Assembly: GCA_937915735.1 (NCBI GenBank)
Contig: CALGGS010000050.1
Span: 1 to 8,219 of the forward strand
Direction of reading: 5' to 3'
DNA from: an uncultured Treponema sp.
GTDB lineage: Bacteria > Spirochaetota > Spirochaetia > Treponematales > Treponemataceae
DNA: 8,219 bases
Under the pieces are notes generated by a model that saw nothing but the letters and a program-made list of their open reading frames with translations, did no database searches and was not told the DNA's origin. Positions within the stretch are counted from its first letter, which is position 1. Each line of letters begins with the position of its first letter. This document shows positions 1-5,588 of the stretch, piece by piece. A program made the translations under genes and the position numbers.

Positions 1-1
1 A

Positions 2-37
2 AAAGGGAAAAGACGGAGAGGATTGTCTTTTCCCTTT
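2..37 (-). terminator. Long hairpin, probable terminator at the end of the cluster
   Basis: A perfect 13-bp stem pairs positions 2-14 with 25-37 around a 10-nt loop (15-24). Read on the minus strand the 3' arm ends in CCCTTTT at the window edge, so a U-tract is begun but its rest is not visible. It lies downstream of the last gene of the leftward cluster. The core AAGGGAAAA recurs at 76-84 and in the next hairpin. The stem is relatively A/T-rich, so it could instead be an mRNA-stabilising hairpin. Confidence 0.5.
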
Positions 38-92
38 GTATGTCAACGCCAATACTGGCGGAAATAATCACCTTTAAGGGAAAATAACGGAA

Positions 93-116
93 AATTAAGG
101 GAATTTTCCCTTAATT
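93..116 (-). terminator. Hairpin overlapping the stop codon, possible terminator
   Basis: A near-palindrome: 93-102 pairs with 107-116 (10 bp) around AATT. The stem includes part of the TAA stop codon (115-117) of the intron-containing gene. On the minus strand the 3' arm runs into TTTT and then CCG, so the U-tract is short. It may act with the stronger hairpin at 2-37 as a double terminator. The 50 bases between them also hold a small CGCCA/TGGCG hairpin (47-60) and no gene. Confidence 0.45.
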
Positions 117-1086
117 ATGCCGAGTAACCGAAGTTACAGCCGTTTCCGCAGTTGCAGAAAGGACTTGTACCCGCATTGTAGGCCATTGAGGCAGGGTATT
201 TTACTACACCGTTCATAGCCTGTGCGAGTTCGAGACGGTTAATCTGATTCTGCATATCCGCCATGCGGTTGCCGGTAATCAAATCGCGGTTCTTCTGCGC
301 CTCCTCGACGATTGTCTTCTGAATCGCCGCCGTGTTGAGCGCGTTGCTGTAGTTCACCCCGTCGATTGCGCGGAGCGTCTTGCAGCCATTGTGTTACCGT
401 ACAGGCTCTTTATCCCGTACATCTTATGGTTTCCCATAAGTTCAGACTATATCTTCACCCTCTTAAAAAGTAGGGGTCGGGCACTCGTGTCAGGATTATC
501 GGTAACTGTCCTCACCTGTTAGTCGTTGAACCTTCCGAACTACTCTCATCAGTATTCATTCGGCTTGGCTGCTGATTGACATATTGGCATATTTTCGCCA
601 ACTTAGTTTTCCAGCAATTCACCCGATTGCCATAGCGGATTACGCCGCTAAAGTGCCTACTGCAAATTTCTTTGTAGCAACTTTCCTCTTGGCTTTGCGG
701 AAAATTGTTAAGCACTCGTTCTGGTTTGCCAGAGACTGTGCCTGTGATACGGCGATTGCGCCGACATCACGCTGAAGCTCACCGTACTTGTCGTTGATTG
801 TGCGGTCAATGTCGTGGTAGACCTGGTTTGAAGCTGCGACAGACTGAGCCGTTCCGCCTGTGATTGCGTTCATAAGGTCACGGTTCTGGTCTTGAAGGTC
901 GTTGAAGTTGAAACCGTTCTGCACGAAATCCTGTGTGGCATACTGCGGCTGATAACCGCCACGCCCAAAGAATCCGTTTCCGCCGAACATCATCGCAAAA
1001 ATCAAGAACATCAGCACATTGCTGTTTCCGCCGAAGCCGTCTCCGCCGAGGGAGATACTGCTTCCGTTTGTGTCAATGGTTGCCAT
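115..1086 (-). CDS. Glycine-rich phage post-tail protein, interrupted by a group I intron
   Basis: Two exons, 1086-711 and 386-115, join into 648 nt coding 215 aa. The ATG at 1086 follows a strong AAGGAGG eight bases upstream. The unspliced frame stops in the intron at about 640. Residues 1-45 are Gly-rich with a short hydrophobic patch (VLMFLIFAMMF). The middle is polar and likely helical (DLQDQNRDLMNAI). The junction gives Cys125-Cys126-Cys127, followed by KTLRAIDGVNYSNALNTAA, helical again. The C-terminus is Cys-rich (CNCGNGCNFGYSA). The intron splits codon 126 after its first base. From memory, proteins of this type (Gly/Met-rich N-terminus, CCC motif, repeated QN.D helices) occur downstream of tail fibre genes in Clostridia phages; I know no assigned function. 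Without splicing only a 148-aa protein ending in intron-coded residues would be made. Confidence 0.85.
387..710 (-). ncRNA. Group I self-splicing intron (IA-like), no internal endonuclease
   Basis: The P/Q/R/S core elements of group I introns are readable: P AATTGCTGGAAAA (618-607 area), Q AATCAGCAGCC (577-567), R TTCAACGACTAACAGG (530-515), S AAGATATAGTC (455-445). Helices: P1 717-711/657-651 with U711-G657 at the splice site; P2 650-645/638-633; P3 626-620/483-477; P4 616-612/574-570; P5 601-597/588-584; P6 568-567/532-531 plus 563-559/539-535; P7 524-520/449-445; P8 475-472/461-458; P9 440-434/429-423 with a GAAA tetraloop; P10 665-659 with 3' exon 386-380. The last base is the expected omega-G (387). 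About 36 nt between P7 and P3, including CAGG/CCTG, could form P7.1/P7.2, which points to subgroup IA. The P1 loop is long (about 53 nt) with an internal UUUCC/GGAAA stem. No ORF of endonuclease type fits inside. Confidence 0.93.
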
Positions 1087-1132
1087 TCGCTTTTTCCTCC
1101 TTTTCTAAGATTTTGCTTTCGTGCTGACAGCA

Positions 1133-1381
1133 CTACATTTTCATTCCGAACTGAGCCGCAATCTCGTTGAGCGTAGTTCCACGCTCTGCCGCCATATTAT
1201 TTGCCATTTCAAGGAGCTGTTTTCCGCTCTTTCCGCTTAACATCTGCTTCACCTGCTCGAACTTCTGCGGGTTCTGCCGTCTCATCTGGTCGTACTGGTT
1301 TTGAATGAAGTCGTCCGTCAGAGTTCCCGCAGGGTTCTGGCTGAACTGCTTGAATTTGCTCATTGCCTGAAACGGATTCAT
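1133..1381 (-). CDS. Small phage post-tail protein (82 aa), unknown function
   Basis: It encodes 82 aa beginning MNPFQAMSKFKQF, rich in Q, M and N, predicted largely helical, ending AAERGTTLNEIAAQFGMKM. An AGGGGG five bases before the ATG at 1381 supports the start. By memory, Clostridia phages often carry a short MNP-type protein of this kind next to the glycine-rich protein that follows it here; no function is known to me. It overlaps the end of the upstream 187-aa frame by 173 nt in another frame, and is followed after a 46-nt gap (with a small GTGCT/AGCAC hairpin at 1121-1133) by the intron-split gene. Confidence 0.8.
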   Translation of the reverse strand: MNPFQAMSKFKQFSQNPAGTLTDDFIQNQYDQMRRQNPQKFEQVKQMLSGKSGKQLLEMANNMAAERGTTLNEIAAQFGMKM

Positions 1382-1772
1382 ACAATCCCCCTATCTGTGA
1401 TTCGATTTTTGACAGCCGCTCGTCTATGAGCGCAAGCGGGTCTTTCTGTATGTTCTTCTCGCTCGTGTCGAGGTTGTAGAAAAGGTAGTCCGATTTTCCC
1501 GTCTCGGAGTTCATCTGTTTGAGGTAGATTTTTCCGTTTGCGCTGTCAAGGAAAATGTAAATCTCGCTGGGATTCGGTATAATCCGCTTTGTCTCGTCAA
1601 ATCCGCCAACTTCCTTTGCAAAATACTGCGTCTGCAATGGGTTCTGCGGGGCTTGCTGAGGATTCATCTGACTCAACTGATTAAGATTATTCAGCTCTGC
1701 TTGAATCGCCGCTTGCTGTGCAAGCAGCCTGTTTCTCTGATAGTCAAGCATGGGATTGTAACCGTTCATCAT
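1209..1772 (-). CDS. Q/N-rich phage protein (187 aa) with a beta core, unknown function
   Basis: Start ATG at 1772 (a second ATG follows at 1769) behind GGGGG. Residues 1-45 are a Q/N-rich helical stretch (YQRNRLLAQQAAIQAEL). The middle is a small beta-like domain (VGGFDETKRIIPNPSEIYIFLD, then GKIYLKQMNSETGKSDYLFYNL), followed by a helix DPLALIDERLSKIESQIGG. This layout resembles proteins I recall from Firmicutes phages near tail fibres; function unknown. After about residue 130 the frame overlaps the 82-aa gene for 173 nt and its composition changes (E/P/R-rich, typical of an out-of-frame read), so the family-like part probably ends near GGLYESVSG, and the last ~50 residues may be an extension caused by loss of a stop. 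Confidence 0.75.
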   Translation of the reverse strand: MMNGYNPMLDYQRNRLLAQQAAIQAELNNLNQLSQMNPQQAPQNPLQTQYFAKEVGGFDETKRIIPNPSEIYIFLDSANGKIYLKQMNSETGKSDYLFYNLDTSEKNIQKDPLALIDERLSKIESQIGGLYESVSGNEQIQAVQPEPCGNSDGRLHSKPVRPDETAEPAEVRAGEADVKRKERKTAP

Positions 1773-1878
1773 TTGCCCCCGAAAACCGCTTTGAGTTCTT
1801 CCGAGAAAGCAGCTTGTCAACTTCTGATTTCCTTGCGTTTTGGAAAAACTCGTTAATCTTTCTGCTCTCCGCCGACAT
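1744..1878 (-). CDS. Small ORF (44 aa), overlapping both neighbours
   Basis: ATG at 1878, with AGGA and GGA upstream, stop TGA at 1744-1746. The product begins MSAESRKINEFFQNARKSEV and continues with a basic stretch (KLLSRKNSKRFSGANDE); no TM segment or known motif. It overlaps the 57-aa gene by 26 nt and the 187-aa gene by 29 nt, and otherwise fills the gap between them. This packing, plus a plausible helical composition, argues that it is real. I do not recognise a family. Confidence 0.5.
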   Translation of the reverse strand: MSAESRKINEFFQNARKSEVDKLLSRKNSKRFSGANDERLQSHA

Positions 1879-2026
1879 TCGATTTCCGTCCTATTCTGTA
1901 AGTTGTCGTTATTATCGTTTTTGACTTATCCGCCGTTCTGTACCCGATTTGACTGTAAGACACAATACGCTTTGCCTTTCCGTCTTTCCGTGTCCGTGTT
2001 TTTCTGAATGTAAGTATTGCGCTCAT
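1853..2026 (-). CDS. Small basic ORF (57 aa), translationally coupled
   Basis: The ATG at 2026 overlaps the TGA of the one-TM gene as ATGA, with AGGA just upstream, a layout typical of translational coupling. The product starts MSAILTFRKTRTRKDGKAKR and contains IVSYSQIGYRTADKSKT, a strongly basic, beta-like protein with many Thr/Lys/Arg residues. No cysteines, TM segment or known motif are visible. Function unknown. Confidence 0.6.
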   Translation of the reverse strand: MSAILTFRKTRTRKDGKAKRIVSYSQIGYRTADKSKTIITTTYRIGRKSNVGGEQKD

Positions 2027-2280
2027 TTCCTGTCAACCGCAATATTGCCATCGTTCTGACTGTTGTTGTCCAGAGAGATAGAGCTTGTTATTGATACATC
2101 GTAATCAAGAACGAATTTTACGAACCGTTCGTGGCTGTAGACGAAAAGCCCCGCAAGGGCAAGTATGAAAAGGACAATCACACCGCAAAGGATTTTCACG
2201 AGCGATTTGATGAATTTATTCTGATTCCGCAAATCTTCAAGCGTATCTTTCAGCAATTCGACTTCAAACTTTTCGTCCAT
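2023..2280 (-). CDS. Small single-pass membrane protein (85 aa)
   Basis: ATG at 2280 behind AGAGG with six-base spacing. An N-terminal charged helix (DEKFEVELLKDTLEDLRNQN, ~2-21) is followed by one hydrophobic segment at about residues 29-48 (LVKILCGVIVLFILALAGLF), then a polar C-tail with Ser/Asn. It probably sits in the host inner membrane. Position after the tail fibres is where holins or lysis accessory proteins are often found, but a single TM segment alone does not make it a holin and no endolysin is in the window. It could also be a small structural or superinfection protein. Confidence 0.8.
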   Translation of the reverse strand: MDEKFEVELLKDTLEDLRNQNKFIKSLVKILCGVIVLFILALAGLFVYSHERFVKFVLDYDVSITSSISLDNNSQNDGNIAVDRK

Positions 2281-2337
2281 AATAACCTCTTATTTTTAGT
2301 ATAGATTATTATAGATTTAAAATCTAGTTGTGCCGAT

Positions 2338-2589
2338 TCATTCTTTTTGTTCAGTACATTGTCTTTGTTCTTCAATATTTCTGAGAATGTCCTGCACCTT
2401 TTTTGATTTAAATGTGAAATGCTTGTACCAAAATTTGAAAGGTCTTGAAACAGACTTTACTTTTTTGTTCCCTGAATAAATTGCAACTTTACAAATAAGC
2501 GGATGAAAATCTTTTGATTTGCTGATTTTGTAAGTATTTGATTCAAAAATTTCCGTTGTTCCGTCTGCAAGTTCGGTTATTACTATCAT
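2338..2589 (-). CDS. Unknown accessory protein (83 aa)
   Basis: ATG at 2589 with a GAGGAG six to seven bases upstream; the in-frame TTG at 2640 lies inside the end of the HNH gene and has no comparable site, so I reject it. The product begins MIVITELADGTTEIFES, a beta-like N-terminus, and has a Lys/Phe-rich middle (FKFWYKHFTFKSKKVQD) and a polar C-tail (NIEEQRQCTEQKE). AT-rich like the neighbouring HNH gene and unlike the tail genes, so it may have arrived with it. A TATAAT (2605-2610) lies before it without a good -35 box. No family recognised. Confidence 0.72.
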   Translation of the reverse strand: MIVITELADGTTEIFESNTYKISKSKDFHPLICKVAIYSGNKKVKSVSRPFKFWYKHFTFKSKKVQDILRNIEEQRQCTEQKE

Positions 2590-2621
2590 AAAAAACTCCT
2601 CATTATTATAAAAAATATAAT

Positions 2622-3193
2622 TTATGCTGTTCTTTCCCAAAATTTTGATTTTAGGAAAGTTTCCATTTTCTCTTTGAACTCCATAACGGTCATTGTGCCT
2701 TTCATCATGTTACAAGTTTTGCAACAAGGAACGCAATTACCAATAACATAACCTTTTGTGTTGTCGTATCGGTCTATTCCTGTATATTTGAACGAACCAT
2801 TATTTCCCTTATCCCGTTTTTCTTGCGTGTATTGTTTACCGCAATAGAAGCACGGTTGAGTAATGATGTTTCTAAATTCTTCCTTGCTTAAAGTAAATTC
2901 ATAACCTCTTTTTAGTGCGTTTTTCTGATAGCACTTATAAGTTTCATTTTCACATGCTTCTCCATAAGGAAGTTTTTTTTTAGTTCTCCTAAATTCTTAC
3001 GCATTTCCATTTGTAGATGTCCACAAGAAAGCGTATGACCTCGCAACACTTTTGATTTTTCAACGAACGCAATGTTTCCGCAAGAACACTTACATTTCAA
3101 AAAGCGTCTGCTTCTTTTTGCGAGAATTTTTGAAAAATCATCTAAAACAAGCAATTCTCCGAATCTTTGCCCCTTAATCTCTTTGATTCTCAA
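2622..3193 (-). CDS. HNH homing-type endonuclease, frame split at an A9 run (-1 shift needed)
   Basis: Start TTG at 3193 overlaps the fibre-tip TGA as TTGA, with GGGAG eight bases upstream. Frame 0 gives KGQRFGELLVLDDF, then a zinc-ribbon-like region (CKCSCGN and LSCGHLQ), typical of the N-terminus of phage HNH enzymes, and stops at 2912. A -1 shift at the A run (2973-2981) enters the second frame: LPYGEACENETYKCYQKNAL, CFYCG, then the HNH-type core GIDRYDNTKGYVIGNCVPCC followed by KTCNMMKG, to a TAA at 2622. The joined protein would be about 190 aa. The enzyme class nicks or cuts DNA and spreads its own gene. The C-terminus SKFWERTA looks like captured tail-protein codons. It is either expressed by frameshifting or slippage, or is a recent pseudogene; a homopolymer sequencing error is a third option. 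Confidence 0.82.
2972..2990 (-). promoter_or_regulatory. Candidate -1 frameshift site: AGGAG plus A AAA AAC
   Basis: In the HNH frame the codons read CTA AAA AAA AAC, so the heptamer A AAA AAC (2978-2972) is in the correct phase for tandem -1 slippage. A Shine-Dalgarno-like AGGAG (2990-2986) lies seven bases before it; internal SD elements upstream of A-rich slip sites stimulate -1 frameshifting in bacteria (dnaX is the known case). The nine-A run could also allow RNA polymerase slippage. No clear downstream stem-loop was found. Confidence 0.45.
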
Positions 3194-4068
3194 CTGACTC
3201 GCTCCCAGCAATATTTTACGACATACGGAGGCATTATATTAACGGCCGTTCCGCTTCCGCTGGCTCCCGTTGTTCCAGCCGTACCCGTAAATGAACCCGT
3301 TGAAGTTACAGATGTAGTATTTCCACTATTAGCACCAGTGGTTCCAGCTGTACCAGTGAATTCGCTGCTTACAGTTCCACTGCTAGCCCACTTTAACAGC
3401 ACTGCCAGCGATCTATCTCGAGCGGCATATTGATATGGGACTCCAACCGAAGGGGTTTCTTTTAGCGTTATAGTCACTCCATTATAAGGAGTATAAGACG
3501 CGAATTCGGTGCTCTCATGACCGTCAGCACTTCCGGCATAGAATCCTTTTGTATCTCCTGAAAAAGTACTTGATACACTTCCGCTAGGTGTGAAACTGTG
3601 GGTGTGATTATTCAAGCCGTGGTAATGGGAGTTCATCTTTATAGTTCCGCTAGGAGTGAAACTGTGGGTGTGGCTAGGCATATTGGAAGTCGTCAATGTA
3701 ACGGTTTTGCTTCCGCCCGTGGCATTAACCGTATCTGAATCACCCTTTGCCCATACAAATCTGTCCTTAATCTGAACCCAGGTGCCACCAAAAAGTGTAG
3801 ATGGATTTGATGAATTACCGCTCCAATATATGCTGCCGACGGGATAAATCAGCTTCATCAATTTGAAATATGTCGAACCTGAATCACTCGATTTATTTGA
3901 GGTAAGGTTTGCAATAATCGTTGAAATATTTTCTTTGTTTGTGGCAATGCCGACTTCATTTGCGTGCATCTGAGAGTCGATAGTGTCAGAGTTTTGGTTC
4001 CAGTGTTCGATGTTGAACTGGTCTGCGGGCTGAGGTTTGTTAAGGTTGTAATTTGTAGAATACTGCAT
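3190..4068 (-). CDS. Tail fibre tip / baseplate protein with Gp10-C (collar-like) domain
   Basis: ATG at 4068 behind AAAGGAGG. Of 292 aa, residues 1-70 are an N-terminal attachment and coiled region (NYNLNKPQPADQFNIEHWNQ is a common phage N-terminal motif). Residues 73-130 carry the hallmark IYPVGSIYWSGNSSNPSTLF, GGTWVQIKDRFVWAKGD and ATGGSKTVTLT, matching the T4 Gp10 C-terminal/phage collar family. Then MPSHTHSFTPSG and His-rich repeats; such His pairs bind metal in fibre tips. Residues 226-270 are a Ser/Thr/Gly beta region with FTGTAGTTGA twice. The end, MPPYVVKYCWERVS, is near the family's usual terminus but has VS instead of the usual TA. It probably forms the receptor-binding tip. Its last codons overlap the HNH gene. 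Confidence 0.85.
   Translation of the reverse strand: MQYSTNYNLNKPQPADQFNIEHWNQNSDTIDSQMHANEVGIATNKENISTIIANLTSNKSSDSGSTYFKLMKLIYPVGSIYWSGNSSNPSTLFGGTWVQIKDRFVWAKGDSDTVNATGGSKTVTLTTSNMPSHTHSFTPSGTIKMNSHYHGLNNHTHSFTPSGSVSSTFSGDTKGFYAGSADGHESTEFASYTPYNGVTITLKETPSVGVPYQYAARDRSLAVLLKWASSGTVSSEFTGTAGTTGANSGNTTSVTSTGSFTGTAGTTGASGSGTAVNIMPPYVVKYCWERVS
3262..3360 (-). repeat. Diverged 30-nt repeat in the C-terminal part of the fibre-tip gene
   Basis: Copies at 3262-3291 and 3331-3360 encode the same ten residues, FTGTAGTTGA, with synonymous base differences. Because protein is kept while codons differ, the duplication is older than the 28-nt repeat nearby or is kept by selection on the beta structure. 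Confidence 0.7.
3579..3672 (-). repeat. 28-nt direct repeat in the fibre-tip gene
   Basis: Copies at 3579-3606 and 3645-3672 differ at one base. They are 66 nt apart, in frame, and both encode THSFTPSG around the His pairs. Likely an in-frame duplication in the receptor-binding region and a possible site for copy-number change by recombination. Confidence 0.8.
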
Positions 4069-4132
4069 AAGGCCTCCTTTATAAAGACCTTGAAGATTCT
4101 GTATTTATTTTACACATAAAGCTTTTATTTTT

Positions 4133-5578
4133 TCAACTGCTTATTTCACCGTATGTAAAATCAGAAAGGCTCAATCCTGCTCCTGATTTTAGCTTCTCTA
4201 TAATGTATGATGCCAACAATGTGACAGGTCTTCTTTTCGTTGCTCTTGGATTTGTCCCAGCCTCAGTTTCGTCAAATGAATCTGCATCCGTAAGCGGCGT
4301 AACATCGTCAGACACCGTTATCTTGTCATTTTTAGCCGATACAAGCGCATTGACTTCTGCCTTACTGTATACATTGGACAAGTCAATCTCAACGACAGAT
4401 TTTCCCAGTTGCTCCCATGCCGAATCAAGCCATACATACTCATTATACTGCTGCTCGGTCTCGCTTCCCTCACCACGCACAAAGTAGACTGTTCCTTTCC
4501 TGCCAGTCTCAGGAAGTTCCGCAACGACGACGAAATCAATCTCAGTTATTTCTCCGATTGCGTCCGCTATTTTTTTGCTGACGCTTCCTTCTGTCGATGA
4601 ATCGCCGTTAAGGAGTGTGATGGCGTTTTCTGTCTCCGTTACCCTTGCCGCAATCTCGGTGTCGTCATAGTTAGAAAGCCCCGCAAGTTTTGTTTTCTCT
4701 TCGTATGTGAAATTCTGGTCTGACAAGCCCTTGCCTTCAATCTTGTCAACCTTTGTTTCCAAAGCGTTGAAAACCCCGCCAGAAGACACGTTGTTTTCAG
4801 AATCATAAGTCGGCTCTGTATCCGTCCCAACATTTGCGACATTGCCAAGCCCTACCTGCTCTTTCGTCACTCCGTGGGGGTTAGAGGTGTTTGCAATATG
4901 GGTTTCCGCACTATCAGCCCTGTCAGACAAGGCGGATTCGGCTGCGGTTGCCCTCGCTGTCTCCGATTCCAATGCAGAGGTGACTTCTGAAATCGAGTTG
5001 TCATGCCGTAAATCAGCCTGCTGCCTTGCAAGCGTCTCTGCGGAAAGCTGACTGTTTGTATTATCAAGGTTTGACTGTACCGTGTCGATGTTTGCCTGTA
5101 TGGTATTATCAGCAGCAAGACGCTCGCTCTTTTCTGCCGCAACTTTCAAATCTATCTGCTCATCGGTCTGCTCTTTCAGGTAATAATCAGACAAGTCGAC
5201 GAATGTGTTGCCAATAAGTTCCCATGTGGCATCAGCATATATGTATTCGTTGTAATAGTCGCCCTGCTCCTGCTCTGTCTGAGGGCGGGGAACAAAATAA
5301 ATAGTGCTTGAAGAAATGTCCTCTGTCGGCAGTTCCTGCACGACCTTGAAAACGAGTTTTTTTGACAGAAGCTCGTTCAGTTCTTCCCTGGAATAAGTCT
5401 CCGCTTTCCTGTAGTAGTTGATAAGGTTGCCTACCGTCTTGTCAATGAATCCCACATCGTTCTGAAAAAAAGACAGTTTTGACGGCAGGTCTTTTATGTC
5501 AAGTTTTTCCTCTCGTGCGACCTCATCTTCTATCTGGTACTGTACGCCTTTGGTTGTTACGCTTGAAACCGTATCCAT
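4133..5578 (-). CDS. Tail fibre / upper baseplate fibre protein with duplicated module
   Basis: ATG at 5578, AGGAG seven to eight bases upstream. Of 481 aa: N-terminal region 1-54; module A at about 77-137 (VFKVVQELPTEDI, TIYFV, YYNEYIYADATWELIG, VDLSDYYLK); an Ala/Glu/Asp-rich coiled coil at 143-229; the widespread phage fibre motif NPHGVTKEQVGLGNVANVGT (233-252); a second fibre motif GLSDQNFTYEEKTKLAGL (284-301); module B at about 348-408 (FVVVAELPETG, TVYFV, QYNEYVWLDSAWEQLG, IDLSNVYSK). YxKxE-type segments (YYRKAETYSREELNELL; VYSKAEVNALVS) lie at 55 and 403. These features are standard for trimeric fibres joining baseplate to tip. It lies 64 bases upstream of the tip gene, its likely partner. 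Confidence 0.85.
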   Translation of the reverse strand: MDTVSSVTTKGVQYQIEDEVAREEKLDIKDLPSKLSFFQNDVGFIDKTVGNLINYYRKAETYSREELNELLSKKLVFKVVQELPTEDISSSTIYFVPRPQTEQEQGDYYNEYIYADATWELIGNTFVDLSDYYLKEQTDEQIDLKVAAEKSERLAADNTIQANIDTVQSNLDNTNSQLSAETLARQQADLRHDNSISEVTSALESETARATAAESALSDRADSAETHIANTSNPHGVTKEQVGLGNVANVGTDTEPTYDSENNVSSGGVFNALETKVDKIEGKGLSDQNFTYEEKTKLAGLSNYDDTEIAARVTETENAITLLNGDSSTEGSVSKKIADAIGEITEIDFVVVAELPETGRKGTVYFVRGEGSETEQQYNEYVWLDSAWEQLGKSVVEIDLSNVYSKAEVNALVSAKNDKITVSDDVTPLTDADSFDETEAGTNPRATKRRPVTLLASYIIEKLKSGAGLSLSDFTYGEISS

Positions 5579-5588
5579 TCATTTTCTC

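Noticed and set aside
30..50. TTGACA -35 box on the minus strand at 46-41
   Set aside because: No -10 box at 16-18 bases; the sequence runs into the terminator hairpin.
115..357. Separate 80-aa gene starting with GTG at 357
   Set aside because: No SD, and the frame joins exactly to exon 1 after intron removal.
584..1170. Plus-strand open frames across the window, including 584-775, 892-1170, 5961-6269
   Set aside because: They mirror well-supported minus-strand genes or the intron, lack RBSs and show shadow-type compositions.
2023..2280. Calling the one-TM protein a holin
   Set aside because: A single TM segment and position alone are not enough; no endolysin or spanin lies in the window.
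2300..2330. Promoter (TATAAT 2313-2308) before the one-TM gene
   Set aside because: No -35-like hexamer at normal spacing and the region is simply A/T-rich; a palindrome at 2326-2312 overlaps it. Kept only as a note.
2590..2640. Longer form of the 83-aa protein from the TTG at 2640
   Set aside because: That TTG lies in the HNH coding end with no SD, while the ATG at 2589 has GAGGAG at good spacing.
3194..3211. HNH start at the upstream TTG at 3211
   Set aside because: No SD before it; the TTG at 3193 has GGGAG at eight bases and a TTGA stop-start overlap.
2581..3215. A second group I intron around the HNH gene in the fibre-tip gene
   Set aside because: The HNH frame begins within four bases of the fibre-tip stop and nothing like the Q, R or S core elements is present between 2581 and 3215; the WER repeats are better explained by insertion of a free-standing gene.
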